Positions 1 to 10,269 of a DNA stretch of 32,042 nucleotides are shown piece after piece. A program made the translations under genes and the position numbers. This DNA comes from an uncultured Muribaculaceae bacterium (lineage in GTDB: Bacteria; Bacteroidota; Bacteroidia; Bacteroidales; Muribaculaceae): positions 1 to 32,042 of the forward strand of contig CANCXM010000032.1 of NCBI GenBank assembly GCA_947381945.1, written 5' to 3'. The notes under the pieces are model-generated. The model made no database searches, had not been told where the DNA came from, and saw only the letters and a list, made by a program, of their open reading frames with translations. How positions within the stretch are numbered: position 1 is the first letter of the stretch; the number at the start of each line of letters is the position of its first letter.

Positions 1-1808
<1,808 letters not shown>

Positions 1809-1862
1809 CTATTTAAAGAATTGAGTTTTAAGTTTTCTATGGTATGCACAAAATCGTATCGG

Positions 1863-1870
1863 CAAAGATA
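1863..1870 (-). promoter_or_regulatory. Candidate -7 element upstream of nifJ
   Basis: The minus strand reads TATCTTTG, matching the Bacteroidetes -7 consensus TAnnTTTG, about 70 bases upstream of the nifJ start. No TTTG lies at the expected distance of about 20 bases, so only half of the promoter signature is seen. Confidence 0.4.
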
Positions 1871-2031
1871 CAAAAAACTTTGCAAACCATTGACATCGTT
1901 AGGCTAAAAAACCTAAATAAATACAAGAAGCGCCAATTCAAGGCCTCCGGCCACAGCTCCCGAAAATCAGCCGATATATGCCACTGAAAAAGTTTGCCCC
2001 GACTTGAAACGTCTGATATAAATGTCAGATT

Positions 2032-2688
2032 CTACTCCTCTCCACGCTCTAATTCAGAAAATATATCCGGAAATCGGTCATAGTACAGGGCTATGTTGGG
2101 TTCTTCCCTCTCATGCATAAGCTCAATCTGATTTACGACAATCCGTTTGAACTCATCATAACTCTCCGGCGCAACCAACCTACAGAGTTTTAGATATATG
2201 AAAACCCAATCAGCACCAACGATCGGCAACTGGCTTTCTCCTTTTAATATTGGAACAATCTTGTTTTTGTACAATAGCTCCAATGTGCCATAGTTATCAA
2301 ACACATACTCACTACAAGCAATCACCTCCCGACAGAAGTGTTCAATTTCCCGATCATAATCTTGCATATCCTCATTAAAATGAAAATAATCTGTATGACC
2401 AAGCATCCTTCCATCAAACCCCACGCTACTTATATCACGTTGAATACTAATAGGCTTTACACTATGGTTTTCAAACCATTTGTGAAGGACATTAAATCGC
2501 ACACGATATTGGGGATATACAGTAAAAATCGGATAACCGAATGTCCCCCAATGCTGAAATTCAATACTCTTCTGTAGCTCCTTTGTCTTGAAGATTAACG
2601 TGAAATCACGTTTCCTATATTTAAATTCAGAAAACAATGGATATGAACACAAATCTGAGATAATCCTATTAAATAATACTTTGCTCAT
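2032..2688 (-). CDS. Hypothetical cytoplasmic protein, possible immunity-type protein
   Basis: I do not recognise the family. The 218-residue product starts MSKVLFNRIISDL and has no signal peptide or membrane segment. It has an alternating aromatic/charged N-terminal half (FKYRKRDFTLIFKTKELQKS, HWGTFGYPIFTVYPQYRVRF) and a more helical C-terminal half. This layout resembles the small DUF4304-like or immunity-type proteins common beside polymorphic toxins, but that is only an impression of shape. It is the last gene of the AT-rich block and lies 238 bases from the nifJ start, with both genes on the minus strand. The 90 bases before its start separate it from the next gene, so it may have its own promoter, though none with a clear consensus was found. 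Confidence 0.75.
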   Translation of the reverse strand: MSKVLFNRIISDLCSYPLFSEFKYRKRDFTLIFKTKELQKSIEFQHWGTFGYPIFTVYPQYRVRFNVLHKWFENHSVKPISIQRDISSVGFDGRMLGHTDYFHFNEDMQDYDREIEHFCREVIACSEYVFDNYGTLELLYKNKIVPILKGESQLPIVGADWVFIYLKLCRLVAPESYDEFKRIVVNQIELMHEREEPNIALYYDRFPDIFSELERGEE

Positions 2689-2778
2689 AGTGTTTAGACG
2701 TGTTAGTTATATTTTTTAGTCTCTTCGTGATGCCCGGAAGCCAACCGGCAATTGCCAACATGTTTGAATATACCGAAT

Positions 2779-3243
2779 TTAAAATATCGTTGTTGGCGGT
2801 TGGATTGTCATACAAACCGTATCATTTTCCGAAATAAAACATATTGTATTCGAGTTTGCATCCTTTTTCACGATATGGCCTTTCTTGAGATACTCCATAC
2901 CCTTTTCGGTCAACACGTGATTAGGATAAAATATATAGGGCACTGAATCATTGACCAATTCCAACTTTGCACCGACCTTTGCACAGGAAGACAACTTGCT
3001 TATTCGTCCATTAAATGCAGAAGAAAACACCGTTGAATAATGTTTTTCGTCCTGTTTATGATTTAGGTACAGGTAATAGTCATACCCTATTGATAGAATC
3101 AAGACAAAAATTATCATGAATCTATTATTCCGCAGAATATGCAATATAGATTTTTTTTGCTTGGATGCAGCTACAAAAAAAGCGATTCCCATACCTCCGA
3201 TGAAGAATATCGAGAAAAAAATCATTTGCTCAATTAATGACAT
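2779..3243 (-). CDS. Small inner-membrane protein of unknown function
   Basis: The 154-residue product has two predicted membrane helices, at about residues 7-26 (MIFFSIFFIGGMGIAFFVAA) and 41-60 (RFMIIFVLILSIGYDYY). A basic stretch (SKQKK) lies between them, followed by a soluble domain of about 90 residues. With a short lysine-rich loop between two helices, both termini would lie on the same side, probably the periplasm by the positive-inside rule. No family is recognised. The gene is AT-rich like its neighbours and sits between the unknown 218-residue gene and the Imm11-like gene, all on the minus strand with gaps of about 90 bases. Membrane immunity proteins often have this shape, but that function is inferred from the neighbours only. 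Confidence 0.72.
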   Translation of the reverse strand: MSLIEQMIFFSIFFIGGMGIAFFVAASKQKKSILHILRNNRFMIIFVLILSIGYDYYLYLNHKQDEKHYSTVFSSAFNGRISKLSSCAKVGAKLELVNDSVPYIFYPNHVLTEKGMEYLKKGHIVKKDANSNTICFISENDTVCMTIQPPTTIF

Positions 3244-3339
3244 AGGTATATTATTTCAATGATTCGGCTCAATTTTTATACAATAAAAATTTAATCAGAA
3301 CCCACAACTCATATCATTCATCACGAAAACATTATGCCG

Positions 3340-4038
3340 TTATTCTTCGTCAAACGCGAGTTTCTTATAGGAATTCGTCCAGATATCATAGCCGACAATT
3401 CCCGCTTCCTCAAAAGCTTTGAGGATACGCTCTGAGAAAAAGGCCTCCGGACATGCCGGAATGCGTATTATGTCATACGCGGAATACTTTTTGGGCAACA
3501 CTCCCTTTCTAATCGTATAGGCCCCTTTGGTACTCAGATATTCCTCAACGCTATTAAACACTATATCCTCACCTTTTTCCAAAACGCGCCCAAATGCGTC
3601 TTTGGGAAAAATGTCCTCAAATACGGTTTTTGGGAAAATTAACTCCGAGTAGTCTAAGATCGGGACAAACAACAGGTAATACGGCTCGTCAGCATTCTTG
3701 ATGGTAATCGGCTTTAATATGTACTCATTTTTCCCGACATTCAGTTCCTCGAATATACGTTTAATCCGTTCGCTCACAACGGCATTCAGACTCAGGAATT
3801 TGGGATAATAATCCATATAATCAATACACTTTTTCTTTCTTTCCAAAGTACCGGTTAAATTATCCGGAAGATTCTCATATATGGTATCCTTATGCGCAAA
3901 ATACATCTTTAAGTTTTTATTCGTTGACGCGTTGTACCTAACGAACTCATTTGATGTTATTTTTACAGTATATGGGCCTGAACTTCTACCTATAACTTTG
4001 GGATCTATAGTAGTGGTGATCTGATAATATCTTTTCAT
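3340..4038 (-). CDS. Imm11-like (DUF1629) immunity-family protein
   Basis: The 232-residue protein has no signal peptide and is probably cytoplasmic. Two features match my knowledge of the Imm11/DUF1629 family (PF07791). The first is a central LNAVVSERIKRIFEELNV segment followed by ILKPITIKNADEPYYLLFV at about residues 85-125. The second is a C-terminal IRIPACPEAFFSERILKAFEEAGIVGYDIW, where the serine-glutamate 'SER+lk-af-eagi-G' ending is typical. Imm11 proteins protect cells from toxins of polymorphic or contact-dependent systems. No toxin gene is adjacent: the neighbours are other small proteins. The start ATG at 4038 is the only reasonable one. The assignment rests on motif recognition, so the family is moderately sure and the cognate toxin is unknown. 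Confidence 0.6.
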   Translation of the reverse strand: MKRYYQITTTIDPKVIGRSSGPYTVKITSNEFVRYNASTNKNLKMYFAHKDTIYENLPDNLTGTLERKKKCIDYMDYYPKFLSLNAVVSERIKRIFEELNVGKNEYILKPITIKNADEPYYLLFVPILDYSELIFPKTVFEDIFPKDAFGRVLEKGEDIVFNSVEEYLSTKGAYTIRKGVLPKKYSAYDIIRIPACPEAFFSERILKAFEEAGIVGYDIWTNSYKKLAFDEE

Positions 4039-4118
4039 AAGTTTTAATTTTAAAATTTTCTATTAATAAATCTGTCAACACCGGCATTTCTCACTTCTTA
4101 TATTTACTCAATACAGAT

Positions 4119-4796
4119 TCACCCGAATATCGAATGCCAAAGACTGACGAACCAGTCAGCAATCCGCTGCCAGATGGATTTGGACTGAACGTCTTTTGCC
4201 GACTGCAGTTTTTCTCTTATCCTCTGCTTTTCCTTTTCGTATTCTTCCACACGCTTGTTATAATTATCCCTTGCCATCTTATCTCTTTCCGACAACAGCT
4301 CATACGGCGTATCAGGTTGATAGAATGATGCTTTATCAACCGTTATTTTATCATCATTTATAATCATTCTTACAACATAGTGCCGTCTTATAGGCGAGTA
4401 TCTTCCCTCTAATTTCCGTAGACTGTCTATATCCCATTTATATAGTAGATTCTTGTACCAATCCAATGTATCGCCACTCCATTTATTCTTACTGAACTTC
4501 TCCACTTGTCCTACTTTGGATTTAATATTAAAGTATACCCGGTTGACTCGATTCCATGCTTTACCGGCCATTGTATAATCACCCTCATTGGTCTCGGTTA
4601 AATCAATGAAAATTGTATCCGAGTCCTGATTTATCTCAAAATTCTTCAACTCCGGGTTATGATACAGACTGTCGCTCATAAGCCAGTCCCATCCAGACTC
4701 TGTCATCCGATTCATCCGGATTAGTTCGGCAAGACTCACTGCCCACAACATTGGTGAGCAGATAGCACATAGGGATATTATTAGCACACTTTTCAT
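4119..4796 (-). CDS. Secreted protein of unknown function with C-terminal coiled coil
   Basis: I choose the start at 4796 because it gives a clean signal peptide (MKSVLIISLCAICSPMLWA, cleavage near residue 19). An in-frame ATG at 4853 overlaps the stop of the upstream gene as ATGA but would add a 19-residue non-signal extension; translational coupling from there remains possible. The mature protein, about 205 residues, contains repeated SDTIFIDLTE- and KITVDKASFY-like beta segments. A charged helical stretch follows (ERDKMARDNYNKRVEEYEKE, near residues 170-200) and then an aromatic C-terminal amphipathic segment (IWQRIADWFVSLWHSIFG) that could lie on a membrane. It is probably periplasmic. 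No family is recognised. It belongs to a tightly packed minus-strand group with the next two genes. Confidence 0.72.
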   Translation of the reverse strand: MKSVLIISLCAICSPMLWAVSLAELIRMNRMTESGWDWLMSDSLYHNPELKNFEINQDSDTIFIDLTETNEGDYTMAGKAWNRVNRVYFNIKSKVGQVEKFSKNKWSGDTLDWYKNLLYKWDIDSLRKLEGRYSPIRRHYVVRMIINDDKITVDKASFYQPDTPYELLSERDKMARDNYNKRVEEYEKEKQRIREKLQSAKDVQSKSIWQRIADWFVSLWHSIFG

Positions 4797-4849
4797 CTTT
4801 GCCTTTTTAATGTTATTACATGGATAGTCCGAGAATAGCCGTATCATCC

Positions 4850-5275
4850 TCATCGCACCCGATAAAAGTCCATAAGTTCCAGTGAGATGGAATCTTCTGT
4901 AATCTCAATCGGAATAACCACATCATGGGAGGTCCACAATGTATCGCGTCGGTTCTCACGTCCCGTCACAGACCATCCGTCCGTCTCCACCGCAAGAGGA
5001 TTGCGGGAGAATATGAGCGTATCACATATTTGTTCTATATATCTGACGTGCAGGATTATCTCGTCATCCTTTATCTCATACTCCCCACCAAATGACCTGA
5101 TGAGATTCAGTTGGTCATCCTCCGAATCGTGATATGAGAATTTATTACCGGAAAACACATATCTCGCATTTCCGCAAGAGACCGACGAGCCATACTGCCA
5201 GATACCATCCAGATCAACGCAGTTGCATTGCAGGCCAAGCAACATGAATAAGCAAAACAGAATAGAAGATTTCAT
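4850..5275 (-). CDS. Small secreted protein, paralogue of the adjacent upstream gene
   Basis: The start at 5275 gives a signal peptide (MKSSILFCLFMLLGLQC) and lies 4 bases after the TAA of the upstream gene; longer in-frame starts up to 5338 would run into that gene. The product is 141 residues. After the signal it follows the pattern DGI..., F..N.FSYHDSE, LNLIRSFGGEYEIKDDEI and V-PIEITEDSISLE. The same pattern occurs in the same order in the product of the gene at 5280-5744, so the two are tandem duplicates that have diverged. The fold is probably a small beta-barrel or lipocalin-like domain, by inference from alternating beta segments. It is exported to the periplasm or outer membrane. The function is unknown. 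Confidence 0.72.
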   Translation of the reverse strand: MKSSILFCLFMLLGLQCNCVDLDGIWQYGSSVSCGNARYVFSGNKFSYHDSEDDQLNLIRSFGGEYEIKDDEIILHVRYIEQICDTLIFSRNPLAVETDGWSVTGRENRRDTLWTSHDVVIPIEITEDSISLELMDFYRVR

Positions 5276-5279
5276 ATTT

Positions 5280-5744
5280 TTACATTTCTTCATTATAGGG
5301 TTCACAAAGAGGATAGTAGGCATTGCCATCAATGACAATGCTGTCTGCCGTAATTTTTATTGGCAAAACGAATGATTGCGGTGATTTTAAGTGAATGTTC
5401 TTATCTCCAACATAATTTTTCTTTTCCCATCCAAAACTTGCAATAGGTATTCTTGGATCATAATCCAACTCCAGAGGAGTATAAACACCTTCAACATAAT
5501 ACATTATATTAAGCTTTACGGAATCGCCATCAATGGAATAACTGCCTCCAAAATATCTCAACGGATTCAGACCCTCATATTCGCTTCTATAGTACCGGAA
5601 TGAATCTGCCTTAAACTCATACCTCTGTGCAAAACCACTCCCAACTCCACATGAATAGGCTTGATATATACCATCCGGCAATACTTCCGCCGACAGCGAC
5701 GGAAGTATTCCTACAATCAAAACGAATAAAAATTTCCTGCTCAT
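5280..5744 (-). CDS. Small secreted protein, paralogue of the adjacent downstream gene
   Basis: The 154-residue product has a signal peptide (MSRKFLFVLIVGILPSLSA, cleaved near residue 19). The mature part reads DGIYQAYSCG..., FKADSFRYYRSE, LNPLRYFGGSYSIDGDSVKL and FVLPIKITADSIVIDG. This aligns segment by segment with the downstream protein at 4850-5275. The conserved LN-lR-FGG-Y-I-D core is the best marker of the family, which I cannot name. The two genes are separated by 4 bases and must be cotranscribed. The 85 bases upstream (5745-5829) are AT-rich with no recognisable TAnnTTTG element. Confidence 0.75.
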   Translation of the reverse strand: MSRKFLFVLIVGILPSLSAEVLPDGIYQAYSCGVGSGFAQRYEFKADSFRYYRSEYEGLNPLRYFGGSYSIDGDSVKLNIMYYVEGVYTPLELDYDPRIPIASFGWEKKNYVGDKNIHLKSPQSFVLPIKITADSIVIDGNAYYPLCEPYNEEM

Positions 5745-5829
5745 ATATAATGTTTATTGCATCTGAAACTAAATATTTATTATCTCAAAAATCACCCGAA
5801 TATTAGAGAATATGAACTGGTTAACAATA

Positions 5830-6354
5830 TTATTTGGGAGAAATCTTTCTTATTACCACATTATCAAGTATAGAATCAACGAGTTGCTTTTTCTCCGGTC
5901 TGACACGCTCATACGATATATTTATATGATACTTGAAATAGCTATCCTGCCTGAAATAGAGTCCATCTTTCGTATATGCTCGAGATCTTGCAATATTGCC
6001 AAGCTTTAAGTTATATAAATTCATGTCCTGACCTTCAAAAGTTGAATTCATAGCCATAGTCCCGTAGTGGAATACAACGGCACTGTTGTCATCAATATTA
6101 ATAATGTAAAATTTATAAAATCCTTCTTCATAATAATATGTCTTTTTAGGGTCAAATAAGACAATCTCGCCATTGCTCAGAGGCTCCAAATTCGGAATTT
6201 TAATTATTACTTGAACATTTTCCCTCTCGTTCGTCTCAACGGTATCCCAATTGATTATATTCATACAATCAATCGTATCCGTCAGCATATCTTCTGCATG
6301 TACAATTGTATTTGAAATCCAGAAGAAGATTATTATACATATTAGCCCTTTCAT
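5830..6354 (-). CDS. Secreted protein of unknown function
   Basis: The 174-residue product begins with a signal peptide (MKGLICIIIFFWISNTIVHA, cleavage near residue 20) and is otherwise soluble, so it is probably periplasmic. The mature part is rich in beta segments (VQVIIKIPNLEPL, GEIVLFDPKKTYYYEEGFYK, FYIINIDDNSAVVFHYG) and ends in a charged helix (VRPEKKQLVDSILDN). No family is recognised. It follows the DKNYY lipoprotein gene by 18 bases, so the two are one transcription unit. Base composition is AT-rich like the rest of the block. Confidence 0.72.
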   Translation of the reverse strand: MKGLICIIIFFWISNTIVHAEDMLTDTIDCMNIINWDTVETNERENVQVIIKIPNLEPLSNGEIVLFDPKKTYYYEEGFYKFYIINIDDNSAVVFHYGTMAMNSTFEGQDMNLYNLKLGNIARSRAYTKDGLYFRQDSYFKYHINISYERVRPEKKQLVDSILDNVVIRKISPK

Positions 6355-6372
6355 TTATAACGGGATTTATGG

Positions 6373-6885
6373 TTATTGATGTCTGCGCTTCATCTTTGCT
6401 TGTTCTATGACATTGTCATCCCAAGGAATCCTCTCCCCTCTCAAGTACATCCTTCGTCTGTCTATGGCATAGTCCTCTCCAATATATTTGAATGTTTTCG
6501 GATCTGCATCTTCAACGACATATCTGGTTATGCGCTTCTCACCCCAACCGGTACAATCTTCATACACTCCATCTACAAAAAGTGCTTCTATTGGATAATA
6601 CACATTATTATCATCTCTCGCATATTCACTTCCCACGCACACGACAAAACTACCCGTGCCTACACACCGCAAGACCATAGGAATTCTATTATCCTCAGGC
6701 TTCCCCACAAAATATCCACCATAGATCGAATCACCTAATCTATAATAAACCCCTTCCCTTTCACCTGCTGCAAGCGAACGCCATTCGCCCACATCTTCAA
6801 CTTCATCGTAGCCCTTGTGGGTACAACCACTAAATGCGACGAGGACAAATAATACCGGCAGTAGTGTCAGCAATACTGTTTTCAT
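6373..6885 (-). CDS. DKNYY-repeat lipoprotein
   Basis: This 170-residue lipoprotein has a signal peptide and lipobox AFSGC with lipidation at Cys21. The C-terminal half carries repeats of the DKNYY family type (PF13644). These are ARDDNNVYYPIEALFVDGV near residue 90 and, further on, DADPKTFKYIGEDYAIDRRRMYLRGERI near residues 125-155. Proteins of this family alternate 'D-k-n-vYy' strands with 'aDp-TF--l-~yakD' turns and occur in many Gram-negative species, sometimes near toxin immunity genes. The molecular function is unknown. It is the first gene of the AT-rich block in transcription order, with the following gene only 18 bases away. The upstream 60 bases are AT-rich but contain no exact TAnnTTTG. 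Confidence 0.7.
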   Translation of the reverse strand: MKTVLLTLLPVLFVLVAFSGCTHKGYDEVEDVGEWRSLAAGEREGVYYRLGDSIYGGYFVGKPEDNRIPMVLRCVGTGSFVVCVGSEYARDDNNVYYPIEALFVDGVYEDCTGWGEKRITRYVVEDADPKTFKYIGEDYAIDRRRMYLRGERIPWDDNVIEQAKMKRRHQ

Positions 6886-7284
6886 GGAGGAGAAACTTCA
6901 ATCGGTGAATCAATTCCGCAAGTTACTGATTTTATTCAAGATATACAAACATTCCTTCACAAATTAAAAATTTCCACCCAACTAAAAAACAACAAAAAAA
7001 CATTTACTCCCCCGCCGAAGGCGCTGTATAGCACTTTTGGCGGGGGAGTAAATGTTTTGATTATAAATTACGCGAGGTCATGGGAAATTTTTCCGCATGA
7101 CTTATGTTATCGCGATTTCCGGTTCATATACGGTGAGAAGAGATACAAAAGAACATAATAAACAAAAGCAACAGAAGTATAATTTGCTGAAATTAATCTT
7201 TTTGTATCTTCTGACCATCTGTCATTCTGTACCCTTTTCAGATATTGACGGATTTAATGCTCCGTAATTACGGCTTGCACCCAA
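6886..7284. other. Intergenic region between asd and the accessory block
   Basis: These 399 bases hold no convincing gene. They contain the long asd terminator hairpin (6997-7058) and a 12-base palindrome CCGTAATTACGG at 7262-7273 just after the asd stop. Upstream of the DKNYY gene the sequence is AT-rich. The right boundary of the AT-rich block falls here. Confidence 0.6.
6997..7058 (-). terminator. Intrinsic terminator downstream of asd
   Basis: A perfect 20-base inverted repeat pairs AAAACATTTACTCCCCCGCC (6997-7016) with 7039-7058, with a 22-base loop. On the minus strand the stem is followed by T7-GTT-GT6, a strong U tract, so it terminates transcripts coming from asd. The stem is longer than usual, so it may also block or process transcripts in the opposite direction. 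Confidence 0.85.
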
Positions 7285-8295
7285 TTAGCCTCTCGGATGG
7301 GCAATCATGTACTGGGCAATCTGGACGGCGTTGAGGGCTGCGCCCTTCTTTATCTGGTCGCCGACGAGCCAGAATGTCAGACCGTTGGGATTGGCGATGT
7401 CCTTGCGGAGACGGCCGGCATAGACGGGATCCTTACCTGCCGCGTCGAGGGGCATGGGATATTTCTTGGCGGCGGGTTCGTCGATGACAACGAGGCCTTC
7501 GGCCTTGCTGAATGCCTCGCGGGCCTGCTCAACGCTGATGGGCTGCTCGGTCTCCACCCATACGGCCTCGCTGTGGGCACGCATCACCGGGACGCGGATA
7601 CATGTTGCGCTCACTTCAAGCTCGGGAGCGTGCATGATTTTCTTTGTCTCGTTATACATCTTCATCTCCTCCTTGGTGTAGTCGTTGTCGAGGAACACGT
7701 CGATGTGGGGGATGAGATTGTAGGCAAGCTGATAGGCAAACTTCTCTACGGTAGGCTCCTTGCCGGCGGCAAGTTCGGCATACTGGTTCTCAAGTTCCTG
7801 CATTGCCACGGCACCCGCACCGGAAGCGGCCTGATAGGTGGCCACATGCACGCGCTTGATGGGCGAGATGTCGTTGAGGGGTTTGAGGGCCACGACCATG
7901 ATGGCGGTCGTACAGTTGGGGTTGGCGATGACACCGCGGGGAGCGTCAAACGCATCCTCACCGTTGACCTCGGGAACGACCAGAGGCACATCCTTATCCA
8001 TGCGGAAGGCGCTTGAATTGTCAATCATGACAGCACCGTGCTTGGTGATGGTGTCGGCAAACTCACGCGAAACACCCGCACCTGCCGAAACAAATGCAAA
8101 ATCCACTCCCTTGAAATCGTCGTTGTGCTGAAGAAGCTTGACGGTGTGCTCCTTGCCGCGGAATGTGTAAGTCTTACCGGCGCTGCGCTCGGAGCCGAAA
8201 AGCAGGAGTTCGTCAATAGGGAAGTTCTGTTCGTCAAGGACACGGAGGAATTCCTGTCCAACGGCGCCACTGACGCCTACGATTGCTACTTTCAT
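7285..8295 (-). CDS. asd: Aspartate-semialdehyde dehydrogenase
   Basis: This cytoplasmic enzyme reduces aspartyl phosphate to aspartate semialdehyde with NADPH. It sits at the branch point to lysine/diaminopimelate, threonine and methionine. The 336-residue length is normal for the family. The N-terminal nucleotide-binding loop is [10 protein letters not shown] (residues 7-16). The catalytic cysteine is Cys128 in ANPNCTT. The substrate-binding and catalytic pair lies in [12 protein letters not shown], with Arg234 and His241. The start ATG at 8295 gives the canonical [10 protein letters not shown]. The gene lies 64 bases downstream of the acyl-CoA synthetase gene with no recognisable promoter between, so the two may be cotranscribed, and it ends before the strong terminator at 6997-7058. 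Confidence 0.97.
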   Translation of the reverse strand: MKVAIVGVSGAVGQEFLRVLDEQNFPIDELLLFGSERSAGKTYTFRGKEHTVKLLQHNDDFKGVDFAFVSAGAGVSREFADTITKHGAVMIDNSSAFRMDKDVPLVVPEVNGEDAFDAPRGVIANPNCTTAIMVVALKPLNDISPIKRVHVATYQAASGAGAVAMQELENQYAELAAGKEPTVEKFAYQLAYNLIPHIDVFLDNDYTKEEMKMYNETKKIMHAPELEVSATCIRVPVMRAHSEAVWVETEQPISVEQAREAFSKAEGLVVIDEPAAKKYPMPLDAAGKDPVYAGRLRKDIANPNGLTFWLVGDQIKKGAALNAVQIAQYMIAHPRG

Positions 8296-8359
8296 TCTTG
8301 TGTAATGCTATAAAATAGTGATTAATACATTATTTTTCATTGAAATTGACCCTCACGCA

Positions 8360-10168
8360 TCAGCAGTCATACATCGCATCAATCTCCTTGGCATAGATGC
8401 GGTTGACAGCGTGGCGCTTGACCTTAAGGGTATTGGTCAACTCTCCGTTCTCCATCGAGAAAGGCTTCGGAAGGATGGTGAAACGCTTGATTTTCTCGTA
8501 GGAAGCAAGCCCCTTCTGAATCTCCTCTATGCGGTCGGTCAGAAGCTGACGCACACGCGGATTGCGCACAAGCTCATCCATCGAATGGTAGGATATGCGC
8601 TCCTTGGCTGCAAAATCCTTCAGAGCAGTATAGTCGGGAACGATAAGAGCCGACACGAATTTGCGGCGGTCGCCGATGACGGCTATCTGGTCGATATACT
8701 TGTCGGAGCCGAGTAGTGTCTCGATCGCCTGCGGGGCGATGTACTTACCGTTGGATGTCTTGAACAGGTCCTTCAGACGGTCGGTGAGGAAGAGGGCACC
8801 GTGGTCGTCGATATAACCGGCATCACCCGTGCGGAACCAACCGTCGGGGGTGAAAGCCTTCGCGGTTTCTTCGGGTTTGTTGTAGTAGCCCCTCATGACC
8901 ATCGGGCTCTTCACGAGCACCTCGTTCTCCTCGCCGATTTTCACCTCGACAAAAGGAATGGGGGTGCCGACCGAACCTATCTCCCACCCTACGCGTGGGA
9001 AGCACGCAACCGTTGCGGTGGTCTCGGAAAGACCATAGCCCACCACGATGTTTATGCCACAGGAGTGGAAGAACTCGACAATTTTTGGCGACACAGGCGC
9101 TCCTGCGGTCGGGAAGATATTACCGTGGTCAATGCCTATGGCATGACGGAGCAGGCTGAACACTTTCGAATCGAAGAACTTGTAGCGGGTTTCAAGCCAC
9201 CAGGGAGCCTTGCGGCCTACGCGCGCATACTCGATGTTGCGGCGGCGGCCAACCTTAAGGGCCATACCGACGAGCATACGCATCACCGGACTCATCGAGG
9301 CGATCTTCTCCTGAACAGCCGTGTAGACCTTCTCCCAGAAACGTGGAACGGCACACATACATGTGGGTCTCACCTGCTGGATGGTCGACTGAATGTCCTG
9401 AGGGTCACGGTTGACGGCAACCTTTATGCCCTTGACAAGACAGAAATATGTCCATCCCTTCTCGAATATGTGACTGAGAGGGAGGAAAGCCATCGAGACA
9501 TCCTCATCAGTGACCATGTCGATGCGCTGCAGATGGGCTTCCATCGCGGCATCATAGTTGGAATGGGTCAGGACAGCACCCTTCGGCTCACCGGTGGTAC
9601 CGGAAGTGTAGACAAGGGTGGCTATATCATCGTGAGTGGCTGAAGCAGCGCGCGACTTCACTGTCGCCTTAATCTCATCGGAAGCCTGACGGCCGAGATT
9701 CATGAAGTCGGCCCAGAGCATACTTGTGTCATCATCCTCATCGAGCTTGATAGGCTTGATGACCACGATGCGTTTCAGCGACGGACAGAGAGCCATCGCC
9801 TGGCGCGCAATGTGATATTGGGTGGTGTTGCCCACAAACAGCAGCGGGCAAGACGCATCGTTGAGTATATAGGCGAGCTGTTCGAGCGAACTTGTCGCGT
9901 AGATAGAGACAGAGACGGCACGGTTGTTGAAACATGCATAGTCAGTGACTATGTTTTCAGGCCTGTTGGCCGAGAAGGTGGCAATATTGTCAGCCTCACG
10001 GATTCCCAGAACAGCCATTGCGGCTGAAGCGGTGTCGACATCGGCACTCAGATTATGCCACGAAATGTCGTGCCACTTTCCATTGTTGTCGGGGGCACTG
10101 AGCGCGGCACGCTCGCCGTAGCGGGCGCTCTGGCGCGCAATTAACCCGGTAAGTATATTGGTTTCCAT
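8360..10168 (-). CDS. Long-chain fatty acid--CoA ligase (AMP-forming)
   Basis: The product activates a fatty acid with ATP to an acyl-adenylate and then to acyl-CoA; it belongs to the AMP-binding (ANL) superfamily. From the chosen start METNIL (10168) it has 602 residues, normal for the FAA1/FadD-like class found in Bacteroidetes. The P-loop motif YTSGTTGEPKG is at residues 187-197. The central GYGLSETTA motif, the GWFRTGD motif and the C-terminal LKDLFKTSNGKYIAP hinge follow in order; the last carries the lysine-containing acceptor region. An ATG at 10192 is in frame, but it lies within or before the promoter -7 element (10190-10197) and so cannot be the start. Substrate chain length cannot be read from the sequence. 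Confidence 0.93.
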   Translation of the reverse strand: METNILTGLIARQSARYGERAALSAPDNNGKWHDISWHNLSADVDTASAAMAVLGIREADNIATFSANRPENIVTDYACFNNRAVSVSIYATSSLEQLAYILNDASCPLLFVGNTTQYHIARQAMALCPSLKRIVVIKPIKLDEDDDTSMLWADFMNLGRQASDEIKATVKSRAASATHDDIATLVYTSGTTGEPKGAVLTHSNYDAAMEAHLQRIDMVTDEDVSMAFLPLSHIFEKGWTYFCLVKGIKVAVNRDPQDIQSTIQQVRPTCMCAVPRFWEKVYTAVQEKIASMSPVMRMLVGMALKVGRRRNIEYARVGRKAPWWLETRYKFFDSKVFSLLRHAIGIDHGNIFPTAGAPVSPKIVEFFHSCGINIVVGYGLSETTATVACFPRVGWEIGSVGTPIPFVEVKIGEENEVLVKSPMVMRGYYNKPEETAKAFTPDGWFRTGDAGYIDDHGALFLTDRLKDLFKTSNGKYIAPQAIETLLGSDKYIDQIAVIGDRRKFVSALIVPDYTALKDFAAKERISYHSMDELVRNPRVRQLLTDRIEEIQKGLASYEKIKRFTILPKPFSMENGELTNTLKVKRHAVNRIYAKEIDAMYDC

Positions 10169-10189
10169 AATGTTGGCTACTTTGGGGTG

Positions 10190-10221
10190 CAAAGTTAGCT
10201 AAAAAATACATAGCCACCAAA
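10190..10221 (-). promoter_or_regulatory. Promoter of the acyl-CoA ligase gene
   Basis: On the minus strand TTTG (10221-10218), a 20-base spacer and TAACTTTG (10197-10190) match the Bacteroidetes primary sigma consensus exactly. Transcription should begin near 10184, leaving a leader of about 15 bases before ATG 10168. This decides the start codon of the gene. Confidence 0.8.
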
Positions 10222-10246
10222 ATAATATGGAAAGTGGCGGAAGATT

Positions 10247-10264
10247 GGGGTGGAGGGCCACCCC
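10247..10264 (-). other. Short hairpin after the GLPGLI gene
   Basis: GGGGTGG (10247-10253) pairs with CCACCCC (10258-10264) across a 4-base loop. It lies 50 bases past the stop of the GLPGLI gene. No T tract follows on the minus strand, so it is at best a weak terminator. Confidence 0.35.
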
Positions 10265-10269
10265 ATCAG

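Noticed and set aside
7297..8016. A 239-codon open frame opposite asd
   Set aside because: It is an antisense artefact of GC-rich codon use; asd itself is unambiguous.
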